A DNA stretch of 64,000 nucleotides, taken from NCBI RefSeq assembly GCF_947179165.1, contig NC_077240.1, positions 25,152,001 to 25,216,000 on the forward strand, in the 5' to 3' direction. The notes beneath the pieces were generated by a model, which did no database searches, was not told the origin of the DNA, and worked only from the letters and a program-made list of their open reading frames with translations. The stretch is from Solanum dulcamara. Taxonomy: Eukaryota; Streptophyta; Magnoliopsida; Solanales; Solanaceae. A program made the translations under genes and the position numbers. Positions 30,339-42,375 of the stretch are shown here, piece after piece. Positions within the stretch are counted from its first letter, which is position 1. Every line of letters begins with the position of its first letter.

Positions 30339-31745
30339 GTTATTTTTACTATACATTTTAGGACTCTTTTATTTTTTTCATATATTTTAAAAGTCAATAT
30401 TATAAAGATAATTAAATAATAATTGAAGAAAAATAATAAAAAGATGATTTTATCTAAAAAGAAATCTTTTAATAATATATATATATAAAAAGTCACATCC
30501 GACAAGGCTGTTCCTATCCATTGAAGGTCCAGAACAACGTTGCCGACATCTATCTTTGGGATAAGACCAGAAATAAAGTTCATCAGTGGCCTATCCGAAT
30601 AAGCTTCACCGATAACCATTTCCAGCAGTCGTACACAACGGATTCAAATATATATGCATATTATGAGGGGCTATAAAGACGAAGAACGTTATTTAGGTTT
30701 TATACTATAGATATACCTCTTTCCCTCACTTGTAAATCATTTTATTTTCATCACAATAAATATATTACTATCACAATTGTAACTCAAAGCTTTTCACCCG
30801 GAAACACTCGATAACAATTGTTTCTTTCCTTCATTACTTTAAGTTCATTTGACCACGGACGTCTCAACAGAAGTAAGAAATATTAACTAAAGACCTAAAA
30901 TTTAAATAAACTTTATTATACGTATTTAATTAAAATTTATTTTTCTTACATTTTTTAGATGTAAATTATTACTTCATATTTTTTTATAAATGATTTCTTC
31001 GGAAAAAAATTCAATTGTTACTTTTAGGTATGATTAAATTCAACATTGAAAAATATTCTTTCACTAAAATAATCATTAAATATATTATTAACATCATTCT
31101 ATAAGTAATAAGTTGATAAATTTTAAATAAAGATAAGATCTTAAAAATCATAAAATTGATTCAAAAAAGTTGATAGCTTGGTCCCCACTTTAATATGCTT
31201 GTTGTAATACTTAAAAATTTAAAAAGATATAAGAAAAAAATTTGCAATTCACTTTTGTTCAACATTTTTTTATTATTAATTTATATTTTTGACAGGAATT
31301 AAAAAGAATAAAATAATGTGATGTTAGCAAAGAGTACGTAAAAAGGCAAAAATAATACTTTCTTAATTTTTTCTCTTTAAATGGGGTAAAGAGAATAAAA
31401 TAATATATATTTTCTTAAAATATACTTTTTATCATAAATAATCAATATTTTAATTAAAAAATTAACATATAATATATTTTTGATAAAAAATTTGAGGACC
31501 CCAAATTTTGGACCTAAAGGCTTATGCCTGATTTCTTATAACATGGAGCCGACCTCACCTTACATATTATTTTCTTTAGCAAGTTATGCAACATTAATTA
31601 AGGATATAATTTTTTCCCCTCCCTAATATAAATTCAACCAATGAGTTAAACTTTAAAGGTAAGCATATGGTAGCCCAAGATTTTAAATGAAACTACGTGC
31701 ACTATCGACCGGTCAGGCTGTGGGCCTTTTGGAATTTAAAAAAAT
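30339..31745. other. AT-rich DNA with one unexplained coding-like block
   Basis: Mostly AT-rich, with one GC-richer block at 30490-30650. Near 31495-31560 there is a short repeat (CCCCAAATTTTGGACCTAAAGGC) that resembles, in inverted orientation, a block near 44335-44390. Confidence 0.45.
30502..30640 (-). other. Unidentified coding-like exon remnant
   Basis: The minus strand reads without stops through RLLEMVIGEAYSDRPLMN and then LIPKIDVGNVVLDLQWIG, before running into AT-rich DNA. The composition is clearly richer than its surroundings and resembles an exon, but I do not recognise the family. It could be a gene fragment carried by a transposon. No good splice borders were found. Confidence 0.3.
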
Positions 31746-31749
31746 GAAA

Positions 31750-32105
31750 AATTAGTAGGAAAAATAATTTTTAATAAATAATTATTGATGTTAGTGATAT
31801 TTTTTATTTATTATTATTTATAGCAATATTATGATATATCTATTATGTATTAAAAATGAATTATGCATGCAATATAAATGTATTATAAGTGTTTTTAAAA
31901 TATATTATACTTGTTTGGTAAAAAATTGACACAATGTATTATAAATGTATTAAAATATGTGATAAATATATTATCCATGAATAAAACTTGTATTATATGA
32001 GTTTTATAAATTATTCTCGCTAATATATATTAAAATTGTATTATAAGTGTTCAGTGAAAAAAATATTATTACTATAAATGATAAATATTTTCTTAATGTT
32101 GCATA
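31750..32105 (+). mobile_element. AT-rich MITE, copy 1 of a family
   Basis: A 350-bp block rich in TGTATTATAA motifs. The same sequence in the opposite orientation occurs at 50222-50610 (shared blocks include GAATTATGCATGCAATATAA and TATTATCCATGAATAAAACT). No coding content. Confidence 0.7.
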
Positions 32106-32684
32106 TTATTAATTTGCACATGTGATGGTTTTATGTGGTTCAAGTTGCATTAACGTACAATCTGGACTTTTATTGGGAGTTTGATGTCGACCACTTTTTA
32201 AGATTTTTAATTAAAATATCGGAGTGTCTATAGTCAAGTGATATTTCTCAATTATTGGGAGTTTGATGTCGACCACTTTTTAAGCCTCTTTATTACAAAA
32301 TATATAAGCATTTTTTCATTTTTAGGTGAGTCACAGAGAATTTATTTTTAAACTGAAATCCCTAAAGATTTACGCTAATCACTACGGTAGTAATAAAGGG
32401 AGCATTCGACTTTTGTATATATATTTTTAGAAAAATATCGCTGGTGTTGATAAATTGTAAAATACTGCCACTATAGATCAATTCATGAATTACTTTATAT
32501 GGAGGAATTTCCCCTTTTAATTTCTATTAGTGAAATTCCATAACAATATCATAAAATTTATTCAATTTAAGCAAAATTTAGAAGAATAAATATGTTTCAA
32601 TTACAAGGATGGAAAATGGGCTATTACTGAATTTTTCTCTAGTATATTTTGTTTTTTGGTTTCTGCCGGAGAAGATATCAATTA

Positions 32685-33813
32685 CTACCTCTGTCCCATA
32701 TTAGATGAGTATCTTTACTAAAAGTGTTTGTCCCATATTACTTGATCACTTATTAAATCAAGATAGAATTAATTAATTTTTTTTTATTTTACCCCTACAA
32801 TTAATATAGTCTTTTGAATGTAAATAATTCTCAATACTAGCTATTTCTATACTCTATGTATATTGCATTGGGGCGAAATGTTGGTCAGTTAAGGTCTCTC
32901 ACATTCAAAAGATGAAAGTAGCTGAGATGAGAATGTTGAGATGGATGTGTGGCATACCAGGAGCGACATGATTAGAAATGAGGCTATTCGGGACAAGATA
33001 AGAGTGGCCTCGATGGAAGACAAGATGCGGGAGATGCTACTGAGATAGTTTGGGCATGTGAAGAGGAGAGACACAGATGCCCCAGTGAGGAGGAGTGGGA
33101 GGTTGGCCATGAATGGTTTCAGAAGAGGTAGGAGTAGGCAGAGAGGTGATTAGACATGACATGACGCAGTTACATCTTACCGAGGACATGACATTAGATA
33201 GGAGGGTGTGGAGTACCCACATTAGGGTAGAAGACTAGTACATAGTCTCGTTATTCTTACCTAGTAGTAGGCGCATTAGCGCACTATAATTTCTTTTGTG
33301 AAGGACTCAGATTAGGATAAAAGGCTAGGTGACTTATCCTTACACCATAGTAGTTGTAGTTCTTTTCATTGTTTATTGCCATTTGATTTCTGCATGTATT
33401 GTTGTTTATAGGTGTGGGACAATTGTACTTTGAGTATCTGATTTATTTATAGTAGTTAATGCCTCTTTCCTTCCGTACTATTTCTACCATAACTTTCTCA
33501 CTTTTGCTATTCCTTGTTTTCATCTTGTTTTCGATATGCTAGTCCCTATCTGACCTTTTATCTTGTTTTCCTCTCTTGAACCGAGGGTCTTTCGAAAACA
33601 GCCGCCCTATCTTTCAAGGTGAGAGTTAGGTCTGCGTACACTCTACCCTCCCAGACCCCACATGGTGGGATTATACAGAGTTTGTTGTTGTTGTTGTATG
33701 TATATTGCATTGATATAAATAAATGGCAAAATTGTAAAGTCTTCCAATGTATTAATAATTTTTTAATTACCGTGTAAAGTTGGAAGTGCCCATCTAATAT
33801 GGGATGGAGGTAG
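32685..33813. mobile_element. Stowaway-type MITE split by a LINE
   Basis: Left end CTACCTCTGTCCCATATTAG and right end, inverted, CTACCTCCATCCCATATTAG; TA dinucleotides flank both sides. These are Stowaway (Tc1/mariner) termini. Removing the LINE and one copy of its target duplication leaves a MITE of about 290 bp. Confidence 0.82.
32871..33696 (+). mobile_element. 5'-truncated RTE-type LINE
   Basis: An 826-bp non-LTR retrotransposon 3' end. It encodes the C-terminal tail of an RTE-clade RT (VSHIQKMKVAEMRMLRWMCG, then FGHVKRRDTDAPVRRSGRL) with stops, then a 3' UTR that contains GTCTGCGTACACTCTACCCT, and a short (TTG)n tail. A perfect 16-bp target duplication, TATGTATATTGCATTG, flanks it at 32855-32870 and 33697-33712. 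It was 5'-truncated on insertion, as LINEs usually are. Confidence 0.93.
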
Positions 33814-33815
33814 TA

Positions 33816-35290
33816 TATACCAAGACACATTGCAAGCATACATGAACGGATTACAAGGTGAAGAATCGAACCCTCACTAGCAAAGCCCCAATTCCTTGGT
33901 GAAAAGAGCTGTCGCCTTTAAATCATCAAAAAAAGAAAAGAAGGAACCGCTCGAAAGTAAGAGTTGTAGTAGCCAACTGATCTACTAAAACCTCGTAGGA
34001 TATTGTCGGTAGGAAGTTTATTAATTCCCTGCAATTTGTGTAGAAGAAAATCCAGTTGACATTTTGGCCAGAGTTGAGACAGAGTTGATTGTTGAATATG
34101 CAAAATGCGGTATGGGGTCGTTGGTCCAGTAGTCCTAATTCCACCAAGTAGTCCACTATCAACATTCTGATTGTACGTACGTATACTTAATTGATGCAAA
34201 TAACAAATTTCTCAGCAAAAAATAAACAATAATAACACAAAACAAAAAAAATAACAAACCTTTTTTGATCTATTATTTTGTTGTGTTAATTAGTTAAGCG
34301 CCAATAGAACAAATTTCTCTAGCACTCGAATGGGCACAACACTGTCCTGTGGACAAACAAACAAGTTCAATTGGAATACAGCTAATTATTTAGGTGCAAT
34401 GAGCAATATAGCTCGTGCCCACTCATATCTCCAAAATATTTTGTCACTGAGAATTTCGACTAAACTGCATTAAAATTTAAAAAAGTAAAATCGTGTAAAA
34501 ATAAAAAGGTATCAATATATAATATATATATACAAAAAATATTTTTATTAAATTAAACAATGTAATTTTTCGGCCTCAAAGTGTATATAGTTTGGCCACT
34601 GACAAAATTGAAACATGGCTTTGCACCACAGCGTAGGGACCCCTAAACTGCTTATAATGCTTTCCCCACTAGTTCTACGGACCTCCCTTCTTTCTTTTTA
34701 ATATTGATTTAAATTGGAACGGTATAGAAATTGATTTAAATATATAATCATAATGTAATATTAATATACAACTATTAACTACAGATAACTTTGCATATAT
34801 ATCAAACCTAATATAAATTCTGAAGAGGAACCTAGCTTCTTAGCATTAATATTGTTTTAATATATAGTTATGAATTAAAATCTATTATCTATTGTATTGT
34901 ATTTTTTAGTGGATTTCTGTACACAAATTTATGTTTTGGGTCTAAATTAAAGTATTGTTCCGGATAAATGACGTTGCATCCGCATCTGAAAATGGTAAGT
35001 TGGTTAATATAGTGAGAACCTGTAATTATAAGTTATAACCAATTAAATCATACTGAGTGTGTAAATGTTTTTTTATCTATTGCTAATGATAAAATTTAAA
35101 TCAAGTCAAAGGGTCAAATTTTCATGAACTATGTAAAATGAATTGAATTGAATTTACCTTCCGTTAAGAATTGGGGCCAAACATGCGCTTACCGTTGCTA
35201 AATAAGTTAAATTTGCCCTTATTTTGAAATGGTGGAAGCTTATCACTCAGATGTCATGCGTATGTCCTACAAAGGGTGGATTTTCTTAAG
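33816..35290. other. Intergenic DNA, no identified gene
   Basis: The region 33845-34190 is GC-richer than the rest and has overlapping open frames on the minus strand (one of 93 codons ending at 33918), but none resembles a family I know. A GGTTCGATTC on the minus strand at about 33870 looks like a Pol III B box without a matching A box. The rest is AT-rich. Confidence 0.4.
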
Positions 35291-35294
35291 GAAA

Positions 35295-35785
35295 AAAGGG
35301 GCAAATATACCTTTAATTTTGTGATTCAGAGCCAACATATCCTTGTTAAAAAAGTAATGCATATACCCCATTGTCTAATAAATGGTGCATATTTATAATT
35401 TTTTGTTAATAGATTGAATTATTTTTTTAATTTCAAAAATATCACGTGTCTTTAAAAAGTTATCTCACCCATTCTTTTTACCCCTTCATACCCGACCCAA
35501 ATGAAAAAATTCAATCTCTCTTCTACTCGTTCATAAAATGAATTTGGATTGGATCTAAATAAAAGAGAAATTGAATTTTATTTAGTTGGATTGAGTCTGG
35601 ATAAAAAAAATGTGTGGTAATTTTTTAAAGTCGTGTGATATTTTTGAAATAAAACATCATTTTAATATTTTCTTAATTCAGTTTGTCAATGAATCGGATA
35701 AGTATTTACAATTTGTTAGACCAAGAAAGTATATATAAACCACTTGTTAGACTACGGGGTATATTTACCTCTTTTCCTCCTTTTT
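35295..35785. mobile_element. Foldback/MITE-like repeat
   Basis: The ends are imperfect inverted repeats: GGAAAAAAGGGGCAAATATACC on the left (in two parts) and the complement of GGAAAAGAGGTAAATATACCC on the right. The phrase 'CCCCATTGTCTAATAA' and its inverse also occur in the two arms. No coding content. Confidence 0.5.
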
Positions 35786-35825
35786 TTTCTTTTTTTTTTA
35801 AAAGCGAAAGGACAAATTTAAACTT

Positions 35826-36752
35826 CGGAAAAAGGCCTAAAATATCCTCGAACTATTAAATATGGTACAAAAATGCCCCTCATCCCCTTTTTCGTTAAAG
35901 AAAATATCGTTTTTGGACCTAAAGATGGATGTGAAGGGCATTTTAGGCCTAATAGATGGATGACGGGCATTTTTGTACCATTTTCAATAGTTTGAGGGCA
36001 TTTTAGGCCCTTTTCTGTAATTAAAATTTTGTTAAATAAATTTTAATTGATAATTAATTTTAAATAATTAAATTATAACCAATAGATGGCCGCCAGATGT
36101 TTAAAAAAATATTCAAATTATTTAATGAAAATTCTATTAAATAAATTTTGATTTATAATTAAATGGTAACCAATAGATGACCGTCATATGTTTAAAAAAA
36201 TTATTCAAATTATTTAATTAAAATTATGTTAAGAAAAGGTCATTTTTGGACCTAAAGGTGGATGACAAGTGCATTAATTTTCAGAATTTTATATGACAAT
36301 CATCCACTTTTAGTTCAAAAAATGACCTTTTTTTAAACATAATTTTAATTAAATAATTTGAATAATTTTTTTAAACAGGTGGCGACTATCTATTTGTTAC
36401 AATTTAATTATTTAAAATTAATTATAAATCAAAATTTCTTTGACATAATTTTAATTGAATAATTTGAATAATTTTTTAAACACGTGGCAGCCATCTACTG
36501 GTTATAATTTAAATATTTAAAATTAATTATAAATCAAAATTTATTTAACGGAATTTTAATTATGGAAAAGAACCTAAAATGCTCTCAAACTATTGAAAAT
36601 GGTACAAAAATGCCCCTCATCCATCTATTAGGTTAAAGAAAAAGTCATTTTTCGACCTAAAAGTGGATGTCAAGGACAATTTAGGCCAATAGATGGATGA
36701 GATGTATTTTTATACCATTTTCAATAATTCAAAAACATTTTAGCCTTTTTTC
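35826..36752. repeat. 0.93-kb imperfect palindrome
   Basis: Both arms begin with a block near GGAAAAGGCCTAAAATG and GGTACAAAAATGCCCCTCATC, in opposite orientation at the two ends. Inside, each arm holds two copies of a 100-bp unit around ACCAATAGATGGCCGCCA (left arm) or its complement (right arm). The centre is near 36285. No ORF. It is likely a foldback transposon or nested MITEs of one family. Confidence 0.75.
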
Positions 36753-36983
36753 TTTTAAACTTTTTACATAGTTCAAGAGCAAAGTAATTCCCTATTCTCT
36801 CTAATTTTAAGTTCTAATTTTTTTGGTTTCTCCTTTCTCGCCACTACTATTTCTACTTCTAATCACCATTATTTCCTTTTTTTCTCCTTGTCTCTCCTCA
36901 CCACCGTTGTCATTATCATCTCTACCGCCATCTTCTCTTTCTTTCGCTTTTTCCATCTCCATCAACGGGAGAGATTGGAAGAG

Positions 36984-37150
36984 GAGTCTTGGAGTAGCTG
37001 GTAAAGTTGTTGTCATGTAACCAAGAGGTCACGGGTTCAAACATTGGAAACAGCCTCTGACAAAAATGCAAGATAAGACTGCGTACAATAGACCCTTGTG
37101 ATCGAGCCCTTCCTCGAATCTTGTGCATAGCGGAAGCGGGCTGCCTTTTT
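36984..37150 (+). mobile_element. tRNA-derived SINE
   Basis: A 167-bp SINE with a Pol III A box (AGTAGCTGGTAAAGT) and B box (GGTTCAAACAT), then the conserved body AAGACTGCGTACAATAGACC and a GGGCTGCC-T(n) end. This looks like the Au/SolS-type SINE widespread in Solanaceae. Imperfect flanking duplications (ATCAACGGGAGAGATTG at 36961 and ATCACCAGGAGAGAATG at 37151) fit an old insertion. Confidence 0.85.
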
Positions 37151-37289
37151 ATCACCAGGAGAGAATGCGCTAAACAACTTAAACATGCAATATAGAATAT
37201 TATTTTAAAGTGTAGATGTATAGTTATAAGTATAGGAATTAAAGGAGAAAGAAAAAGTAACAAATGGTAGAAGTAGTGGCAGAGAGAGA

Positions 37290-38600
37290 AATGAGGGGAA
37301 AAAACCAAAAAGGGCCAAAATGCTCCTATTGAATTTGGCTGAAAACAATGCTGTCCTTTTTAAGTATTGGACCAAAAATTCTCTCAACTTTTCTCTTGAC
37401 TTAAAAATACCTATAACTTATTGAATTCGGATAAAACATACACATTTTTCAGTTATTGGATTAAAATTGTTTTCATCGTTATTTTTGGGCTTTAAAATGC
37501 CTCTAGATGGGGTTTTACAAAAAGTCACATGGTAGTAGGGGTGGTAAATGAGTGATCGAATCATCGGATATGAGTTGGTAAAAAATGAATTAGGTGAAAA
37601 TAAATAAAATATTCAACTTGATTCATATTTGATATGGATAAAATTGGGTAAACTCAATGGATAATAATATCCATTACTTATTGTGTGCGTAAAAAAAAAA
37701 ATACTTTCATATTATAAGATTATTGTCTTATTCTTTTTCTCCTTTTAGGGTGTGTTTAAAATGAAGGAAAATATTTTCATGTATTTCTATATAATATTTT
37801 TTTAAAAACGAGTGAACCTGAGTCGAGGTTGGGAGGTCTAAATTTGGATCTCGGATCTTGGTTGGAAGTCGGATCTCAGGTGTGTATCCATTTCAGATGG
37901 TGAGGTTTAAGGAAAGTCTTGAAAAATATTTTCCTCATTTAAGGGAAGTTTTTTTAAAAAAATTCTAGTCATTTTTTTAACTACAAGGAAAATAAGTCTA
38001 TTTAAAAAAAATCAAAATATTTAAGCTAACCAAATATGAGAAAATTAGAAAAAAAAAATTCTTCATATCAAACACATCCTCAATAAGTGTAATGTTCCTA
38101 CACCCTTACATACTTTAAGAGAAGAGCAATTGATGAATACCCATGAATTATCCATATTTTATGATGGATAGTATGAATTGATCTATATTTAACCAACTTT
38201 TAATGAGTGGATAACTCCGCAAAATATCATAAATTTTATCCATTTTACTACTACGTGACAGTGTAGATTGATCCAAATGTTAATCCAATGTGAATTAAGT
38301 TATCTAACCCATATGTATTGATCCGACGACCCACACATAAAATTAAAAATTAGAGCGTAGGGTCAAATTTGTCCTTGTTTTATGAAAAAGGTTTAAATTT
38401 ACCCCCGGATTTTTTTTTAAAAAAAACAACCCTTAATTGTAGGACATGTGGCATCACGAGTGCTAAGATATTTGTAAATTAGGGCAAATTTAACTCATAT
38501 TAGTAGTGACAAGGAAATATTTAACCGAGGGCAATTAACTGTTCCGATCCATTTCACATAGTTCTGGACAAAATTTGACCCCTTTACCCTTTAATTTACA
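37290..38600. other. Cluster of MITE-like repeats upstream of the pectinesterase
   Basis: No gene. At 37535-38270 the ends are GTAGTAGGGGTGGTAAATG and the complement of GTAGTAGTAAAATGGAT. At 38354-38592 a second element has GGTCAAATTTGTCC on the left and its near complement GGACAAAATTTGACCC on the right. The repeat type is inferred from these inverted ends only; target duplications were not resolved. Confidence 0.45.
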
Positions 38601-38788
38601 TTAATATATATAGTATACTGAAGGCCACTTTTGTAAATGCAGCTCAAGATAAGACCAAACCTAACCACAACACTTTTTTTTTGTATCAATATATATATAT
38701 ATGCATGTGATCATGCAAAACAAAGATAGTGCTTAGTATTATATTTTTTTTTAGGTAAGTGATGATATTGGATTATTGTACCCGTTCC

Positions 38789-41458
38789 ATGGCATCAGCT
38801 TCCGCACTTATTCTATTGCTCTTCATTGCGGTGCTAGTGCCATCGACATCACAAGAAAAAGACAATAATGGGCAGTTCGATGAATGGATATCTTTGAATA
38901 TGAAGCACTACAACAGTAGAAAGAGTTTGAAATGGATGCAAGAATCAATCAAACACAAGAAACAACAAGTTCCTCCAGCTCCTTCTAGCAGCAGCCTAGA
39001 TCCAAGGCTTATATATGCGGAGATGAACAAAATGATAATCAGAGTGAGTCAAGACGGAAGTGGCAACTTCAACACTATTAAAGAAGCTCTTGCTAGTATT
39101 CCACTCTATAATAAGCGCAGGGTCATACTGGATATCAAACCGGGAGTTTATAGGTACGTACCTTTGTTATTACTTCGTGTCAAAAATATTTACACAATCA
39201 GATTAGAATATAGTAGTGGAGCCACCTTATGCTATCGGTGTCAATATAACTAAAAACTATATTTACTACCTTGAGTATTTTATTTCTTGTAGGGAGGTGG
39301 GGGTATAGTGAATACAACAAATGATGATTGACTTAAATAAAACTTTAGTAGAAAATATTATTATGACGAGAATAAGTGAAATTATAGGGAAAAGATTAAC
39401 ATTCCAAGAAGTTTGCCGTTTGTGACATTTCGGGGCGATAGTCGAAATCCGCCACGGATCACAGGAAATGACACAGCTTCAGCTATGGGAACCGATGGCA
39501 CGCCTTTGAAGACATTTCAAAGTGCTACTGTTTCTGTCGATGCTGATTATTTTGTCGCAATAAATGTCATTTTTGAGGTAAATTTCTATATTCCTGTGAT
39601 TCTTGCCAAATGGAGTTTTCTATAAGTTGTTCATTAGATCAATATTCATACGATTAAAATACGAATTTAAGGTACATGCACGAACACATTCCCTGCGTAT
39701 GACATAGGTCCGTGACCGTATTCTAATTAAGCTTCGTTTGTCACATGGAATTTTTTTACAAGTTTGTAGTTGAAGCCTTGAAGGCTAAATTAGACTGCCA
39801 TACAAAATATTCCAACAGATAAAACAAAAAATGAAGCAGCATTAACATACACCGTCACTTGCATTTAAAAATAAGTTACACTCTTCATCCATATCTAAGT
39901 GTCTTAGTTTGATCGGACATAGAGTTACAAAATACAAAGAATTTTTTTAATCTTGTGGTATGATAGTCTTTTAAATTTTATGATCTTAAACTTGTCATAT
40001 AAAATGTTAAAATTATAAAACTTAATAAATATGATTATTATTTTTTTGGATCAGACTAAAAAAAATATGACATTTAAAATTGTCCTCGTTTCTTCATTAA
40101 CCAGATGACGTACTAAAATCGTCAGTACTTGTAAAGGAGTGATATAACAATCACGGAGTAACTAGTATTCTTATTAATGAAATCATCAATACCGGTCCCG
40201 GACAGTATGGGAGCCAACCTTTTGAAATTTTAATAAGAATATTTTTTTATTGTAGCGGCAAAAGTAGTTCAAAACTTACTTAGGGTCACAATTTGAACTT
40301 TACCAATCCTTATGTTAAATTTTTTCGCTACACCACTGTAGGTGGAGGTAGATAACAAGTTACAGTCAATTTCAATTGATATCAATATATTTTATATGGA
40401 TCTAGGGAATCCATAGAATTTTAAAATTACAATGAATTCAATGACAATAACCTAAAAATCCGTCACTTACATTTTTGTTTTGTAGAATACAGCATCCCAT
40501 GTGGTTGGGATTGTAGGAGAACAAGCAGTGGCATTGAGAATATCGGGGAACAAAGCAGCATTTTACAATAGCAGTTTCTACGGAAGCCAAGACACACTTT
40601 ACGATCACAAGGGACTTCACTATTTCAACAATTGCTTCATCCAAGGCTCTGTTGATTTTATCTTTGGCTATGGCAGATCCCTATATGAGGTCAGTTATCT
40701 TCATCCATCCTTAATGCATTTTAATTTATATAGATATCGTCCTTTTCTATTGTCGAAACATGTGATGAAAAATGACAATCTTCTTTCATGTGAACGTGGG
40801 ATGCTTTTGCGCACTGAGCTGTCGTTGAGTCAAAATCAGTGAATAATACATTTGCATTGGTTCCATGGTCACTAGCTATAGCATCACAACATGATTGGAT
40901 TTTTGAAATTTAAGATATATTTTGATGGCCTTTTTGGTGAATGAAAAGATAAATTCTAATTTATTTGTAAATATTATGTGGATAGAATTGTCAATTGAAC
41001 TCGGTGGCAAAGAAAGTAGCGTCCCTGACAGCCCAGAAACGTACAAATTCATCAATATTAAGTGGATTCTCTTTCAAAAACAGCACCATAACAGGGACTG
41101 GATCAGTTTATTTAGGCAGAGCATGGGGTGATTATTCTAGAGTGATTTTCTCTTACACTTACATGGACAAGATTGTTCTTCCACTAGGATGGAGCGATTG
41201 GGGCAAAACAATTCGAGACTCGTAAGTCTTGTTACTTATTTTGGGTTTGCTCATCTTTTAAAATTTCAAATTGTTTTGCCAATAAAGTTGAAAAATGGAT
41301 GTAGGAGAGTGTATTATGGGGAGTACAGGTGCAGTGGACCAGGAGCCAACATGACAGGAAGAGTTCCGTGGGCACGGATACTCACCGATGAAGCGGCCAT
41401 GCCTTTTATTGGCACCTATTATGTTGATGGCAATTCTTGGCTTATATATCCCTATTAG
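38789..41458 (+). CDS. PME: Pectinesterase (pectin methylesterase), group without PRO domain
   Basis: A complete secreted pectin methylesterase of 382 residues, which removes methyl esters from cell-wall homogalacturonan. Exons: 38789-39153, 39388-39577, 40486-40689, 40986-41221, 41305-41458; all have GT/AG borders and consistent phase. It has a signal peptide ([17 protein letters not shown]) and goes straight to the catalytic domain with no inhibitor-like PRO region. Signature motifs are [25 protein letters not shown] with a catalytic Asp, VDFIFG with the second catalytic Asp, and YLGRAWG with the active-site Arg (LGRAWG instead of the common LGRPWG). An in-frame ATG at 38762 would add nine residues before the signal peptide; I prefer 38789 for its ATGG context and cleaner signal sequence. 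Confidence 0.95.
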
Positions 41459-41462
41459 TCCA

Positions 41463-41573
41463 CATTTTATTGTAAACGATGCACCTTATATATGTACCGC
41501 ATTTTATTGTAAACGATGCACCTTATATATGTACCGCATTTTATTGTAAACGATGCACCTTATATATGTACCT
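41463..41573. repeat. 37-bp tandem repeat, three copies, in the PME 3' UTR
   Basis: Three near-perfect copies of a 37-bp unit starting CATTTTATTGTAAACGATGC at 41463, 41500 and 41537, beginning five bases after the stop codon. Each unit contains a TGTA..TATATATGTA stretch typical of plant polyadenylation upstream elements. Confidence 0.95.
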
Positions 41574-41692
41574 AGGTTGTGCATCAAGTATGAACTTTCT
41601 TATGTAACACAGTCCCACCTTTCCATTATTGTTGTTGCTAAGCCAAAAGCAGAACAATGTACTACAAACTGTTACTTTCTTCGATTAATATG

Positions 41693-41698
41693 AATAAA
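41693..41698 (+). terminator. Poly(A) signal candidate of PME
   Basis: AATAAA about 235 bp after the PME stop codon, downstream of the tandem repeat. Confidence 0.5.
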
Positions 41699-42138
41699 GA
41701 ATACATTGTGTACCTCTAGTGTAGCTTATAGTTCGATTATTTTCTCCAAAATGTTAGCCTCAGGCTCAAATCTCCAGCTATTCGCATAACATTTTTTCGT
41801 CGAAGTTGATGTACACAATAGACATAATTCAGTTAGCAAGTTCGGAAATCGAACAGGCGGAGACATAAGAGACTGGTATACAGTTGACATAACGTTTTGT
41901 GATTTCAATTATCACCACATTTAAATTGATCATATCATGAATATGCATGGCCCTGCTTACATGTTTGCTGCAGGGATTTATGGACTAAGTTGGACACTAG
42001 GATCCAACTTCTATTTCTTGACAGTGTCGTTAGGTTCGACACAAAGATCAGAACAGGGATAAAGAAACAGCTTACATAACACATATTTGTACTCTATACA
42101 CTTGGAAATGCCCGTTTGAAACCTGTTTCTAGGATTCT

Positions 42139-42375
42139 TTATATGGGCCAAATACAACACTGAGATATGATCTTCCAGCTAGGAACATCCTCAGCCTCAA
42201 CTATCCAGCCACAGTAATAGTAAGAGTAATCCTTGTTTCGAGTAACCAAACTCGTGTTACTGTTATTATCTCCTGTTTCTTCAGCATCAAAAAACAGCCC
42301 ATCATCTTGTCCTTGCAAATGGATGTCCTCGCGAGATCTGACAAGTGCTTCCAGCAGCAACATTAGTGATGCCAT
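42139..42375 (-). CDS. Hypothetical small protein or terminal exon
   Basis: The minus strand is open for 78 codons from an ATG at 42375 (MASLMLLLEALVRSRED...) and further open upstream to about 42507. The composition is gene-like (acidic DDGLFFDAEETGDNN stretch, aromatic YSYYYCGW), unlike the AT-rich DNA around it. I do not recognise a family. It could be the last exon of a gene or a 3' part of a non-coding transcript. No clear acceptor or poly(A) context decides this. Confidence 0.3.
   Translation of the reverse strand: MASLMLLLEALVRSREDIHLQGQDDGLFFDAEETGDNNSNTSLVTRNKDYSYYYCGWIVEAEDVPSWKIISQCCIWPI

Noticed and set aside
33845..33920. Possible tRNA gene because of GGTTCGATTC on the minus strand
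   Set aside because: No acceptor-stem pairing or A box at the right distance.
33918..34199. 93-codon minus-strand open frame
   Set aside because: Two frames are open over the same DNA and neither resembles a known protein; no splice or start context supports it.
36807..37308. Several overlapping open frames around 37 kb on both strands
   Set aside because: They come from a pyrimidine-rich tract and the SINE; codon content is low-complexity Ser/Leu/Pro or Arg/Glu.
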